From assembly GCA_946886255.1 (NCBI GenBank), contig CAMPIG010000173.1, positions 1 to 9,158 of the forward strand: a stretch of 9,158 nt of DNA. Direction: 5' to 3'. Made by a program: the position numbers and the translations under genes. Below are positions 1 through 5,449 of the stretch, one piece after another. The stretch comes from an uncultured Cellvibrio sp. (GTDB lineage Bacteria > Pseudomonadota > Gammaproteobacteria > Pseudomonadales > Cellvibrionaceae). The notes below the pieces were generated by a model that was not told the DNA's origin, ran no database searches, and saw only the letters and a program-made list of their open reading frames with translations. Positions within the stretch are counted from its first letter, which is position 1. Every line of letters starts with the position of its first letter.

Positions 1-1072
1 TCATGGTGCCGCCGATGCGCAGCATATTCATGCCGACGTCCCGCGCGAGCACCAGTGAGCGGCGTAAACTTTCCGGACTGCCATCGAGTGTCACGATGTC
101 TGCAACTGTCCAACACGCGCCGCGGCAAAATACTGTTTCACCGTTGATCTGCACCGCTACCTGATTAGCATTTGATAAAAGACGTTGTTGCTTAAAACCA
201 CGCGCACCGAGATCCCAAACATATTCCTGCCCAGCAGCACTCATCTCCAAACGACAGGCAAGCAGCTTCGGCTCACCGTGGGTGTGAGGCCACCATTGTT
301 GTGCAGCGTCGATAGCGCCTTTACCCCTCAGAGTAATCACGCCATCATTCTGGTTAACGCGCAACGACACCGATTGATCGCCCACCGTTAACCTTGCTGT
401 TGAAATAGTGTTTGCCGACGGCAGCCGCACAGCAAACTCCGCAGCAAAGTCGCCATCCACTGCCAGCACCTGCTGAATATGTGATGCGACCAACTCCACG
501 TGCGGGCGGTACACCAATGCAACGTCACGCCATGGCCCCACTGGCGTAATCGGCGGACACCATCCCGGAATATGGCCGAGCAAGGTGGTGCGCACCCAGC
601 GCAATTGTTGTTGATTAACCAGATTGGTTTTCCAGTGCGGACGCGGGCGTTTTTGCCCCAGCGTTTGTGCCAGAGAGCGAAAACAGATGATCAGTTCATT
701 GGCAGGCTGGAGATACTCCGTCACATCAATCTGATGCGTGATAAACATATTGCGCGATTGCAGGATCAACACACCGTTAAGCCACACCTGGGCAATGGTG
801 GCGAGACCACCAAAATATAATGAAGGGGTACCGCGCGCAGCGGATAAACAGGTGAAATGGCAGCGATACCACCAGTCGTCTGCATCCAGATCCAGTGGTT
901 GCGCAGCATTCTTCACCATGACTTGCGCTACCGTTCCCGGCACGCAGGCTGATTGCCAGGGTAATACCTGTGACAACAATTCAGCCGGATTCGCAATGGC
1001 ATTGGCCGCCGTGCGCGCAAGCTGCCAATCGGCAATCCGGAGAATCCGTTGATCGGTTGCAGACTCATCCAT
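1..1072 (-). CDS. Glycoside hydrolase family 2 protein (beta-mannosidase-like), N-terminal 357 residues, cut by left edge
   Basis: The frame is open from 1072 to the window edge. Residues about 20-190 resemble the GH2 sugar-binding jelly roll (FGGL 87-90, QVWLNG 95-100, a GPWRDV segment at 179-184). Residues about 190-305 fit the immunoglobulin-like domain, with WWPHTHGEP at 260-268. Then NGETVFCRGACW (310-321) and GMNMLRIGG (347-355) match the start of the GH2 TIM barrel, where beta-mannosidases have 'NMLRVWGGG'. Catalytic glutamates would lie beyond the edge, so activity and sugar specificity cannot be judged. No signal peptide is visible, so it is probably cytoplasmic. An in-frame ATG at 1081 also exists, but AGGGA sits directly against it and lies 8 bases before ATG 1072, so 1072 is preferred. 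It starts 14 bases after the DUF1839 stop and is clearly co-transcribed. GH2 assignment is confident; the mannosidase label is inference. Confidence 0.85.
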   Translation of the reverse strand, partial: MDESATDQRILRIADWQLARTAANAIANPAELLSQVLPWQSACVPGTVAQVMVKNAAQPLDLDADDWWYRCHFTCLSAARGTPSLYFGGLATIAQVWLNGVLILQSRNMFITHQIDVTEYLQPANELIICFRSLAQTLGQKRPRPHWKTNLVNQQQLRWVRTTLLGHIPGWCPPITPVGPWRDVALVYRPHVELVASHIQQVLAVDGDFAAEFAVRLPSANTISTARLTVGDQSVSLRVNQNDGVITLRGKGAIDAAQQWWPHTHGEPKLLACRLEMSAAGQEYVWDLGARGFKQQRLLSNANQVAVQINGETVFCRGACWTVADIVTLDGSPESLRRSLVLARDVGMNMLRIGGTM

Positions 1073-1086
1073 AGTATCCATCCCTG

Positions 1087-2061
1087 TCAGCGATACAACG
1101 TCATTAACTGTGACATACCGGCCTGCCAGGCAGACGCCATTTCATCCAGCGGAGCCAAATCAATCGCACGTTTCCTTGCCATGGCACGCGCCAGTTGAAA
1201 TTGAAATGCCTTGGTATTGTTGGAGATTGTTGCAAAAGCCTGGATAGCGGAATCCAGATCAGGCTGACCCTGTTGTTGCAACCATTTCAGATAGGTTTCC
1301 ACCAACTCAAAACATGCACCGTATTGGCGGAAGGTAGCGAAGGAGTAGAGATGAAAGGTTTCCATCTCCTGTGTTAACAACCAGTCAAAATCCCGGGCAA
1401 AGGTGTCTTTGAAACGCACGAATGGATTGTCTCGGGGAATAAGTTGCAGATGCTTTCTGAGCAGCACAAGCGACGTATCAACCAAGACTTTACCGCGCGG
1501 CACCTCGTGCAGGTTGCGCAATTTCACATACTCAATGTAGGGCGGCAACATACGTTCATGCGCCAGACCTCCGAGCTGAAAAATATCGATAAAATCCTGG
1601 CCGGTTAATTCGTAATAACTCTGTCCGTGAAAATAGCCGAGATAGCGCTGTTCAATATCAATGGCATTAACGGCAATGGTAGATTTCACATGCGCCAGTT
1701 TATAGGCTGTGCCGGCGGTATCGGGCAGAAAAAAGGAGTCCATCTCAACCAATACCGGGCGGCCAAGGCCCACCTGGGTTTCAACATGTTGCGCGAGTGA
1801 GCGCCAGGGATTGAACTCCTGAATCTCCATGCCGTAGAGCGCCAAAAGATCTTCATGGGGAAATTTGAAAAAACTCCACTGGTCGCCTTCAAAATCAATT
1901 CCCAGTGTGAACGGCAAGGCCGCTGCCGGTTCGTAACCCAAACCGTGCAACAACTCGACTAACACATCGACATAACAATTGGTTTCAGCCCAGGTGCGCT
2001 CCGCACCGTGGATCAGATGCCGTTCATAACGTGCCGGGTTAAGCGCCTTGACCTGCTTCAT
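1087..2061 (-). CDS. DUF1839 family protein, possible papain-like acyltransferase
   Basis: This 324-residue protein resembles DUF1839, a family I recall beside carrier proteins and acyl-CoA dehydrogenases. Its N-terminal half has the layout of the butirosin enzyme BtrH, which moves an acyl group from an acyl carrier protein to an aminoglycoside. There is an NC motif (Cys29) opening a helix, then ALPFTLGIDFEGD (48-60), then GRPVLVEMDSFFLPD (100-114), AHVKST with His124, and GYFHGQSYYEL (142-152) with His145. Cys29 and His124 are candidate catalytic residues; Asp135 or a nearby residue could complete a triad. The C-terminal half (about 165-324) is helical with no motif I know. No signal peptide or membrane segment is seen. 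Its ATG overlaps the flavoprotein stop (ATGA), so the two are translationally coupled. The family call is fairly confident; the acyltransferase role is inference from the motif pattern and neighbours. Confidence 0.8.
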   Translation of the reverse strand: MKQVKALNPARYERHLIHGAERTWAETNCYVDVLVELLHGLGYEPAAALPFTLGIDFEGDQWSFFKFPHEDLLALYGMEIQEFNPWRSLAQHVETQVGLGRPVLVEMDSFFLPDTAGTAYKLAHVKSTIAVNAIDIEQRYLGYFHGQSYYELTGQDFIDIFQLGGLAHERMLPPYIEYVKLRNLHEVPRGKVLVDTSLVLLRKHLQLIPRDNPFVRFKDTFARDFDWLLTQEMETFHLYSFATFRQYGACFELVETYLKWLQQQGQPDLDSAIQAFATISNNTKAFQFQLARAMARKRAIDLAPLDEMASAWQAGMSQLMTLYR

Positions 2062-3248
2062 TGCGCGTCTCTCACCATGATCTGCATGGTGGAGTTGTGC
2101 CCGCGAATGCGGTCGTTGTTCACCATCAACGCAGCACCATAGGCGTCACGCACATGACGGCATAAACTGTTGGGAGTGTCGTTTTTGTAACCCATGATGC
2201 CGACAATCGATAGCGCACCGGACACAATGTCTACCACCAGTTCCGAACAGCGCAGTTTGACGTTGTTGATACGGATAGAAAAACCGAAATCAGAAAACGC
2301 TTCCCGATTACCCGCATCAAGTTTTTGCTGGTATTCCGCAATAGCCGTTACCAAACCGGCACGCATACTGAATAACACTTCATCCAACTCTGTCAGCCGC
2401 ATCGCCGAGATAGGGGGGGTAGACGGGTTTTTGCGCGCTGCTGCACGCACTGACGCGCGCGCCTGGGATACGGCATCCTGAGCCAGACCGAGCCATAAAG
2501 AGCCCCACACCAGGTGAGATACCGGGTGCATACTCTGCGCGAGAATATCCGCGAAAGGCGCCGGCTGAATTTGTTGGACATGGCCTGTTGACCGCAATAC
2601 AAAACCGGCACTACAGGTGCCACGAAAACCGAGGGTGTCCCATCCGGACAATTGCTCAAGCGTCGTATCTTTTTTGTTAACCAGCACCTGAACTTGGTCA
2701 GATGATTGGGCATCTTCAGCGCGACGACAGGTAACCATCACATAATCTGCGGCAACGCCGTAAGAAATAACCGGCGCTTGTTTTTCCAGCGTAAAGTGCT
2801 CGCCGTTTGCTTTGACAGCACACAGGCTACTGCGCAAATCACCCCCCACCCCCAACTCTGTGGTAGCAGAAGCCAGCAGGTGTTGTTCGCGCACCAGCTC
2901 GCGCAAAAAATCCTGGAAAAATTCTGACGAGTCGCAATGATGGACTATGCAGGCCACCTGAATCTGATGCATGGCAAAAATCATCGCCGTGGAAGCACAA
3001 TAACCACCGAGGATTTCGCAGATCTTGCAGATCTCTGTGATACTCAATCCCATGCCACCATAAGGGCGCGGCACATAGGAGCTGAGAAGTTTGTGCTTTT
3101 TAAATTCGGTAAATGCTTCGTGGGGAAACCGTGCGTCCTTATCGACAGCAACGGCGGCGGGTCGGACTACATCACGCCCAAGTGCGTGAACAACTTCCAG
3201 AAGTGCTGTAAAACTGATTTCATCCAAATTGGCAAGTGCGCTCATCAT
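2058..3248 (-). CDS. Acyl-CoA-dehydrogenase-fold flavoprotein lacking the canonical catalytic Glu
   Basis: The 396 residues match the usual length and order of the acyl-CoA dehydrogenase family. There is an N-terminal helical domain with PRPYGGMGLSITE (60-72), a middle beta domain, GWDTLGFRGTCS (202-213), and a C-terminal helical domain ending NNDRIRGHNSTMQ (377-389). FAD is the expected cofactor. In dehydrogenases the base is a Glu eight residues after the Asp of the conserved C-terminal RDA motif ('IYEGT'). Here RDA is 367-369 and that place is Val376. The alternative Glu of isovaleryl- and long-chain enzymes seems to be Ser244. It may therefore be a flavin monooxygenase of the DszC type, an oxidase, or a dehydrogenase using another base. 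Next to a carrier protein, a carrier-bound substrate is plausible (inference). Two ATGs stand in tandem; AAGGGA lies a few bases upstream. Its stop overlaps the DUF1839 start. Confidence 0.85.
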   Translation of the reverse strand: MMSALANLDEISFTALLEVVHALGRDVVRPAAVAVDKDARFPHEAFTEFKKHKLLSSYVPRPYGGMGLSITEICKICEILGGYCASTAMIFAMHQIQVACIVHHCDSSEFFQDFLRELVREQHLLASATTELGVGGDLRSSLCAVKANGEHFTLEKQAPVISYGVAADYVMVTCRRAEDAQSSDQVQVLVNKKDTTLEQLSGWDTLGFRGTCSAGFVLRSTGHVQQIQPAPFADILAQSMHPVSHLVWGSLWLGLAQDAVSQARASVRAAARKNPSTPPISAMRLTELDEVLFSMRAGLVTAIAEYQQKLDAGNREAFSDFGFSIRINNVKLRCSELVVDIVSGALSIVGIMGYKNDTPNSLCRHVRDAYGAALMVNNDRIRGHNSTMQIMVRDAQ

Positions 3249-3301
3249 CAGGTCCCTTTTTTTAACCAGCTGTTATCCAGCGTTAGTGTCAAACATGTTC
3301 A

Positions 3302-3385
3302 TTAAAGGTTGTCGCAGAAACGGTTAGGCATTACATCGAACCACGTCAAACCCAACAACTCGTCGAGCGCCTCAATTGAATCCTG
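3302..3385 (-). other. Open reading frame continuing past the carrier protein stop
   Basis: After the TGA of the carrier protein (3388-3386) the same frame stays open for 27 codons to TAA at 3304-3302. The first residues read QDSIEALDELLGL, which resembles the carrier's own last helix NSIESLVEVIEEL (residues 65-77). It could be a decayed partial duplication, an old longer C-terminus ended by the TGA, or chance; 27 open codons are not rare by chance. No ribosome binding site or own start codon is evident. The rest of the gap to the flavoprotein start (3249-3301) shows no gene. Confidence 0.25.
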
Positions 3386-3625
3386 TCAATCAACCAACTC
3401 TTCAATGACTTCTACTAGCGATTCTATGCTGTTAAAGGTTTTACGGTTTAGTTTGCTGTCCGGAAATTCGATATCAAATGCATCTTCAATGGCGAGCATA
3501 ATATTGACGGTGGTCAGCGAAGTCAGTCCCAAATCATACAGATCGTCATCTTCTTTAAGATTGTTGACATCGACATCAAGACGGCTGTGCTTGGCTAAAA
3601 TTTCACGCACTTTTTCGGCATACAT
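3386..3625 (-). CDS. Stand-alone acyl/aminoacyl carrier protein
   Basis: The 79-residue acidic helical protein carries the phosphopantetheine attachment motif DLGLTSL at 31-37, with Ser36 as the modified serine, followed by the conserved helix NIMLAIEDAFDIEFPD (41-56). Length and charge fit a type II carrier protein. It differs from fatty-acid AcpP, which has GADSLD around the serine. The GLTSL form resembles carriers partnered with amino acid:carrier-protein ligases (synthetase-like enzymes described in Bradyrhizobium and others), but no such ligase lies in the window. ATG 3625 has AGGGA 9 bases upstream; a TTG at 3664 would give 92 residues with a poorer context. It is first of four same-strand genes, 137 bases ahead of the flavoprotein, and presumably supplies the thioester-bound substrate. 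The carrier call is confident; its cargo is unknown. Confidence 0.9.
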   Translation of the reverse strand: MYAEKVREILAKHSRLDVDVNNLKEDDDLYDLGLTSLTTVNIMLAIEDAFDIEFPDSKLNRKTFNSIESLVEVIEELVD

Positions 3626-3662
3626 AAGACGTTTCCCTGACAAATAAAATTCGTTCCCGAGC

Positions 3663-3705
3663 AACCTGGGGGGTCAAAAGCATTTATACATACTTAGCCC
3701 AGGTT
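3663..3705 (-). repeat. Inverted repeat just upstream of the carrier protein gene
   Basis: AACCTGGG at 3663-3670 and CCCAGGTT at 3698-3705 are perfect 8-base arms separated by 27 bases. The pair lies 38-80 bases upstream of the carrier protein start and brackets a TATAAA box at 3688-3683 on the minus strand. It could be an operator for a dimeric regulator or, if transcribed, a 5' leader hairpin. Which one cannot be decided from sequence. Confidence 0.4.
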
Positions 3706-3740
3706 ACCCGCAAATCATTGAGTAAAGCGTGCGCAGTATA
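3683..3740 (-). promoter_or_regulatory. Possible promoter(s) of the carrier protein operon
   Basis: Two -10-like boxes are seen on the minus strand: TATACT at 3740-3735 and TATAAA at 3688-3683, the latter preceded by TG. The second has TTGCGG at 3713-3708 at an overlong 19-base spacing; the first has no good -35. These are only candidates; an activator-dependent promoter would fit the weak -35 regions and nearby repeats. Confidence 0.2.
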
Positions 3741-3759
3741 AAAGACCCACGAGTGGCAT
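3715..3759 (-). CDS. Possible 14-residue leader ORF
   Basis: ATG at 3759-3757 is preceded by AAGGA with 5 bases between, a good ribosome binding site. It reads MPLVGLLYCARFTQ and ends at TGA 3717-3715, about 90 bases before the carrier protein start. It has no run of one amino acid, so it does not look like a classical attenuator peptide. It overlaps the TATACT box, so it would be translated only if transcription begins further upstream. It may be chance. Confidence 0.25.
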   Translation of the reverse strand: MPLVGLLYCARFTQ

Positions 3760-3767
3760 AAAAGTCC
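3738..3767. repeat. Tandem 10-base direct repeat, 20-base period
   Basis: ATAAAAGACC (3738-3747) and ATAAAAGTCC (3758-3767) differ at one base and are spaced exactly 20 bases, close to two helical turns. The first copy overlaps the TATACT box. Same-face spacing upstream of an operon suggests a possible tandem regulator site (inference). Confidence 0.3.
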
Positions 3768-3837
3768 TTTTTAGGGGAGCGCGATATTTCCTTTAGAACT
3801 TTACATTCCGTCAGGTATGGTGCGGTTTATGCCGGGG

Positions 3838-3868
3838 AAAAAAGTGGAAAATTTATCGACACTTTTTT
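3838..3868. terminator. Weak A/T-rich hairpin, possible bidirectional terminator
   Basis: AAAAAAGTG (3838-3846) pairs perfectly with CACTTTTTT (3860-3868) across a 13-base loop. Either strand would give a stem followed by a U-run, but only three pairs are GC or near-GC, so the stem is weak. On the minus strand it lies downstream of the repeat-protein gene and upstream of the carrier operon. Confidence 0.3.
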
Positions 3869-4111
3869 GTATAAAACATGAAATAAAAAAACGCGCTGGA
3901 TTACGTTAAACGAAAATCGAAAAATAAAAAAGCGCCAACAATTAAGCGTCGGAAAATTTGACAGGCTTTAGACTGTAAAAAGAAAAGCTTTGTACTCAAG
4001 ACTGGGTTAGCGAAAGTGAAAAAGCGATATCAAGAGAGGGGAGCCAAAGACAAAACCATGGTGCAACACAAAGGGACGAAAATAAAAAGGAACGGTAACA
4101 AAAAGGAGGGG

Positions 4112-4143
4112 CAATAAAAAAGGAATCCGCAGATTCCTTTTAA
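4112..4143 (-). terminator. Intrinsic terminator of the repeat-protein gene
   Basis: On the minus strand a perfect 10-base stem (AAAAGGAATC, loop TGCG, GATTCCTTTT; arms at 4141-4132 and 4127-4118) runs into a T-rich tract TTTTTTATT. It lies about 20 bases after the stop of the 240-residue protein gene. Stem, tight loop and U-tract are all as expected for a rho-independent terminator. Confidence 0.8.
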
Positions 4144-4160
4144 AAGAGATGAATCAATTG

Positions 4161-4883
4161 TTATTCAGCCAAACGAAGCTTGCTGATATCCGGCGTAACA
4201 GGTTTAACCTGTGGCTTAATTTGTCCGAGATCACTGCCGACCGGAGCCAAACCAAAATCGCCAACGGATACCGGTGCACCCGGCACAATGGGACGTTCCT
4301 CCGGTGCAATCAGGTCAGCTCCAACCTCTGCCAGCCCCCAATCCTCAACTTCAATTTCCACCAGCGGCAGGTCCATCTTCTCCTCGGCGCGAACCAGATC
4401 CGCACCGACTTCCGCCACATCAAAATCAGGCGTTGTTACGTGAGCGGGTTCACTCTTTGTCACCTCGCTGGCATCCAGAAGATTGCCTCCGGCAGGACGC
4501 AGACTCATCGCACCCGTGTCGACAAACACCGGGCTTCCTCGCGGCCTCTCAGTGGGGGTTAACAGATAAGCGCCTACCGGGGCGAGGCTCCAACCAGCCG
4601 GACGGGCTGGCGCCTCAGGCGGCACCTCGCGCGGCACTGTCTTGACGTTTCCCGTTGGACAAACCTCCACCTGGGCGCCGGCTTTGAACAGCACGTCGCG
4701 GTATTTGTTTGCCGTCGCTTCGTCCAGGCCTCGCTTGAGTGGCACAGGCCGACCGGTAAACAGTGCATCAACTTTGGCGGCGTCGACCTTAAACAGCTGC
4801 TGCAAACGTTGTTTCACATCCTGAAGCTGATGCCCCAAGACAATGTCGCCACGAAAGATGATGTCAAATTCTCTCGTTTCCAT
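4161..4883 (-). CDS. L7/L12-C-terminal-like domain protein with five 28-residue repeats
   Basis: The protein has 240 residues. Residues 5-75 read like the L7/L12 C-terminal domain: a helix with DVKQRLQQLF, FTGRPVPLKRGLDEATANKYR (42-62), then KAGAQVEV (67-74), matching the 'VEGAPKxVKEGV...EEAGAKVEL' pattern. A Pro-rich linker follows (80-96). From 98 on, a motif of the form aromatic/Met-x-Leu-x-Pro/Glu-Val/Ala-Gly-x-x-Leu recurs at 98, 126, 154, 182 and 210. ATG 4883 is the first Met that keeps the domain intact; a longer frame to 4982 exists, and AGGAG lies 23 bases upstream, so the start is not certain. No signal peptide or membrane segment is seen, and no cysteine or metal motif. Function is unknown; a protein-interaction role is the obvious guess. 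It is a single-gene unit, divergent from the 5176 gene. Confidence 0.8.
   Translation of the reverse strand: METREFDIIFRGDIVLGHQLQDVKQRLQQLFKVDAAKVDALFTGRPVPLKRGLDEATANKYRDVLFKAGAQVEVCPTGNVKTVPREVPPEAPARPAGWSLAPVGAYLLTPTERPRGSPVFVDTGAMSLRPAGGNLLDASEVTKSEPAHVTTPDFDVAEVGADLVRAEEKMDLPLVEIEVEDWGLAEVGADLIAPEERPIVPGAPVSVGDFGLAPVGSDLGQIKPQVKPVTPDISKLRLAE
4173..4592 (-). repeat. Five in-frame 84-base (28-residue) coding repeats
   Basis: Cores are WSLAPVGAYLL, MSLRPAGGNLL, FDVAEVGADLV, WGLAEVGADLI and FGLAPVGSDLG, starting at residues 98, 126, 154, 182 and 210. The spacing is exactly 28 each time. Only the first 11 or so residues of each unit are well conserved; linkers are Pro/Glu/Val-rich and diverged, so the DNA copies are also diverged and the array is old. 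Confidence 0.85.
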
Positions 4884-5175
4884 AATTTTTACCCGTTTAA
4901 TTGTGTCTCCTGAGGATAGCACCTCAGCATCGGGAGAGGCTGACACATAGCTCATCCACCTTGCCGGTTTTGGTGATAACAATTTTTCTGGTTGTTACAA
5001 AACAGTCTGATTTTCGGCTGGCAGGCACCCCCGTCTAAATCCATACTTGCAGAACCCCTCACTCTGCAGCACAAGGGCCAAGCAACCAACGGCTTCATGT
5101 AACAGGCACCGACCCTCCTGAAACAGCAGCCGGTTTTTATTGCATAACAGCAGCCATCTCAGCGAGGACGGAACC
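4884..5175. promoter_or_regulatory. Divergent intergenic region with small repeats
   Basis: This gap separates the minus-strand repeat protein from the plus-strand 5176 gene and must hold both promoters, but neither is clear. TAACAA (4977-4982) and TTGTTA (4992-4997) form an inverted repeat with 9 bases between; on the minus strand TTGTAA and a TATCAC-like box lie here at about 16-base spacing, a weak promoter candidate. AACAGCAGCC is repeated exactly at 5122-5131 and 5146-5155, just upstream of the 5176 gene. No RNA gene is seen. Confidence 0.3.
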
Positions 5176-5436
5176 ATGAAAACAGCTAACGAACAACCGA
5201 TCCTGGTAGCCGGTCAGCTCACCGATACCTCCGCCGTGCGCACTAAAGTTGAACAGGACATCGCTTTTTTGACGGGCCGTATCAATAGCATGGAACAACA
5301 CCCTCGCCCCAACAAGATCGTGCTTGAAACTTATCAAGGAATGCTGAAAAGTCGTGTCGCCGTGCTCAAGTGGTTGATGCACGGTCAGGATGAAGATGAC
5401 GCCGGTATCAGCTTTATCAATCAACGCAGCGCGTGA
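5176..5436 (+). CDS. Small hypothetical protein, 86 residues
   Basis: I do not recognise this protein. It appears soluble, with a disordered-looking N-terminus (1-20), a helical stretch about 21-68 containing KVEQDIAFLTGRINSMEQ (24-41) and KIVLETYQGMLKSRVAVLKWL (47-67), and an acidic GQDEDDAG segment (70-77). The helix pair could form a hairpin or coiled coil. There is no signal peptide, membrane segment or Cys. ATG 5176 is preceded by GAGGA with 7 bases between, which decides against the upstream in-frame ATG at 5140. Codon use looks like the neighbours'. The opposite strand is also open here but has no comparable start. It ends 12 bases before the convergent cysE stop and is likely a single-gene unit. 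Confidence 0.65.
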   Translation: MKTANEQPILVAGQLTDTSAVRTKVEQDIAFLTGRINSMEQHPRPNKIVLETYQGMLKSRVAVLKWLMHGQDEDDAGISFINQRSA

Positions 5437-5449
5437 TTTACGCCGCGCT
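5428..5449. repeat. Short inverted repeat between convergent genes
   Basis: AGCGCG (5428-5433) and CGCGCT (5444-5449) pair across 10 bases spanning both stop codons. There is no U-run on either side, so it is at best a weak bidirectional terminator. Confidence 0.25.

Larger units (their letters stand above)
3626..4111. other. Long A/T-rich intergenic region upstream of the carrier operon
   Basis: No convincing protein gene lies here. From about 3838 the plus strand is strongly purine-rich, so a minus-strand transcript would be U-rich. AATAAAAA recurs at 3882, 3923, 4081 and 4113; on the minus strand these read as U-tracts, two just after GC-rich bases (GCGCGT at about 3890, GGCGC at about 3931). 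Only the copy at 4113 has a strong stem. Carrier-operon control elements probably sit at 3660-3770. A small RNA is possible but not demonstrable. Confidence 0.5.

Noticed and set aside
185..1052. Three plus-strand frames of 68-106 codons
   Set aside because: They lie opposite the GH2 gene, whose minus-strand frame is continuous and has clear GH2 motifs.
2414..2420. G run (ggggggg) inside the flavoprotein gene as a possible frameshift spot
   Set aside because: The frame reads through with family-like sequence on both sides, so no frameshift is indicated.
3287..3292. Perfect TTGACA on the minus strand before the flavoprotein gene
   Set aside because: No -10-like box at 15-19 bases; likely chance.
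3292..3299. AACATGTT palindrome, also present at 6347-6354
   Set aside because: Two octamer copies 3 kb apart are too little to claim a regulon site.
4058..4117. 19-codon plus-strand frame starting MVQHKGTKIK, very rich in Lys
   Set aside because: The Lys content follows from A-rich DNA; GGGGAG lies too far upstream to serve as ribosome binding site, and the end overlaps the terminator region.
4995..5177. 60-codon minus-strand frame in the divergent gap
   Set aside because: No ribosome binding site or recognisable domain, and it overlaps the start region of the 5176 gene.
5137..5424. 95-codon minus-strand frame opposite the 5176 gene
   Set aside because: The plus-strand frame has the better ribosome binding site and typical codon use; the reverse protein shows no motif.
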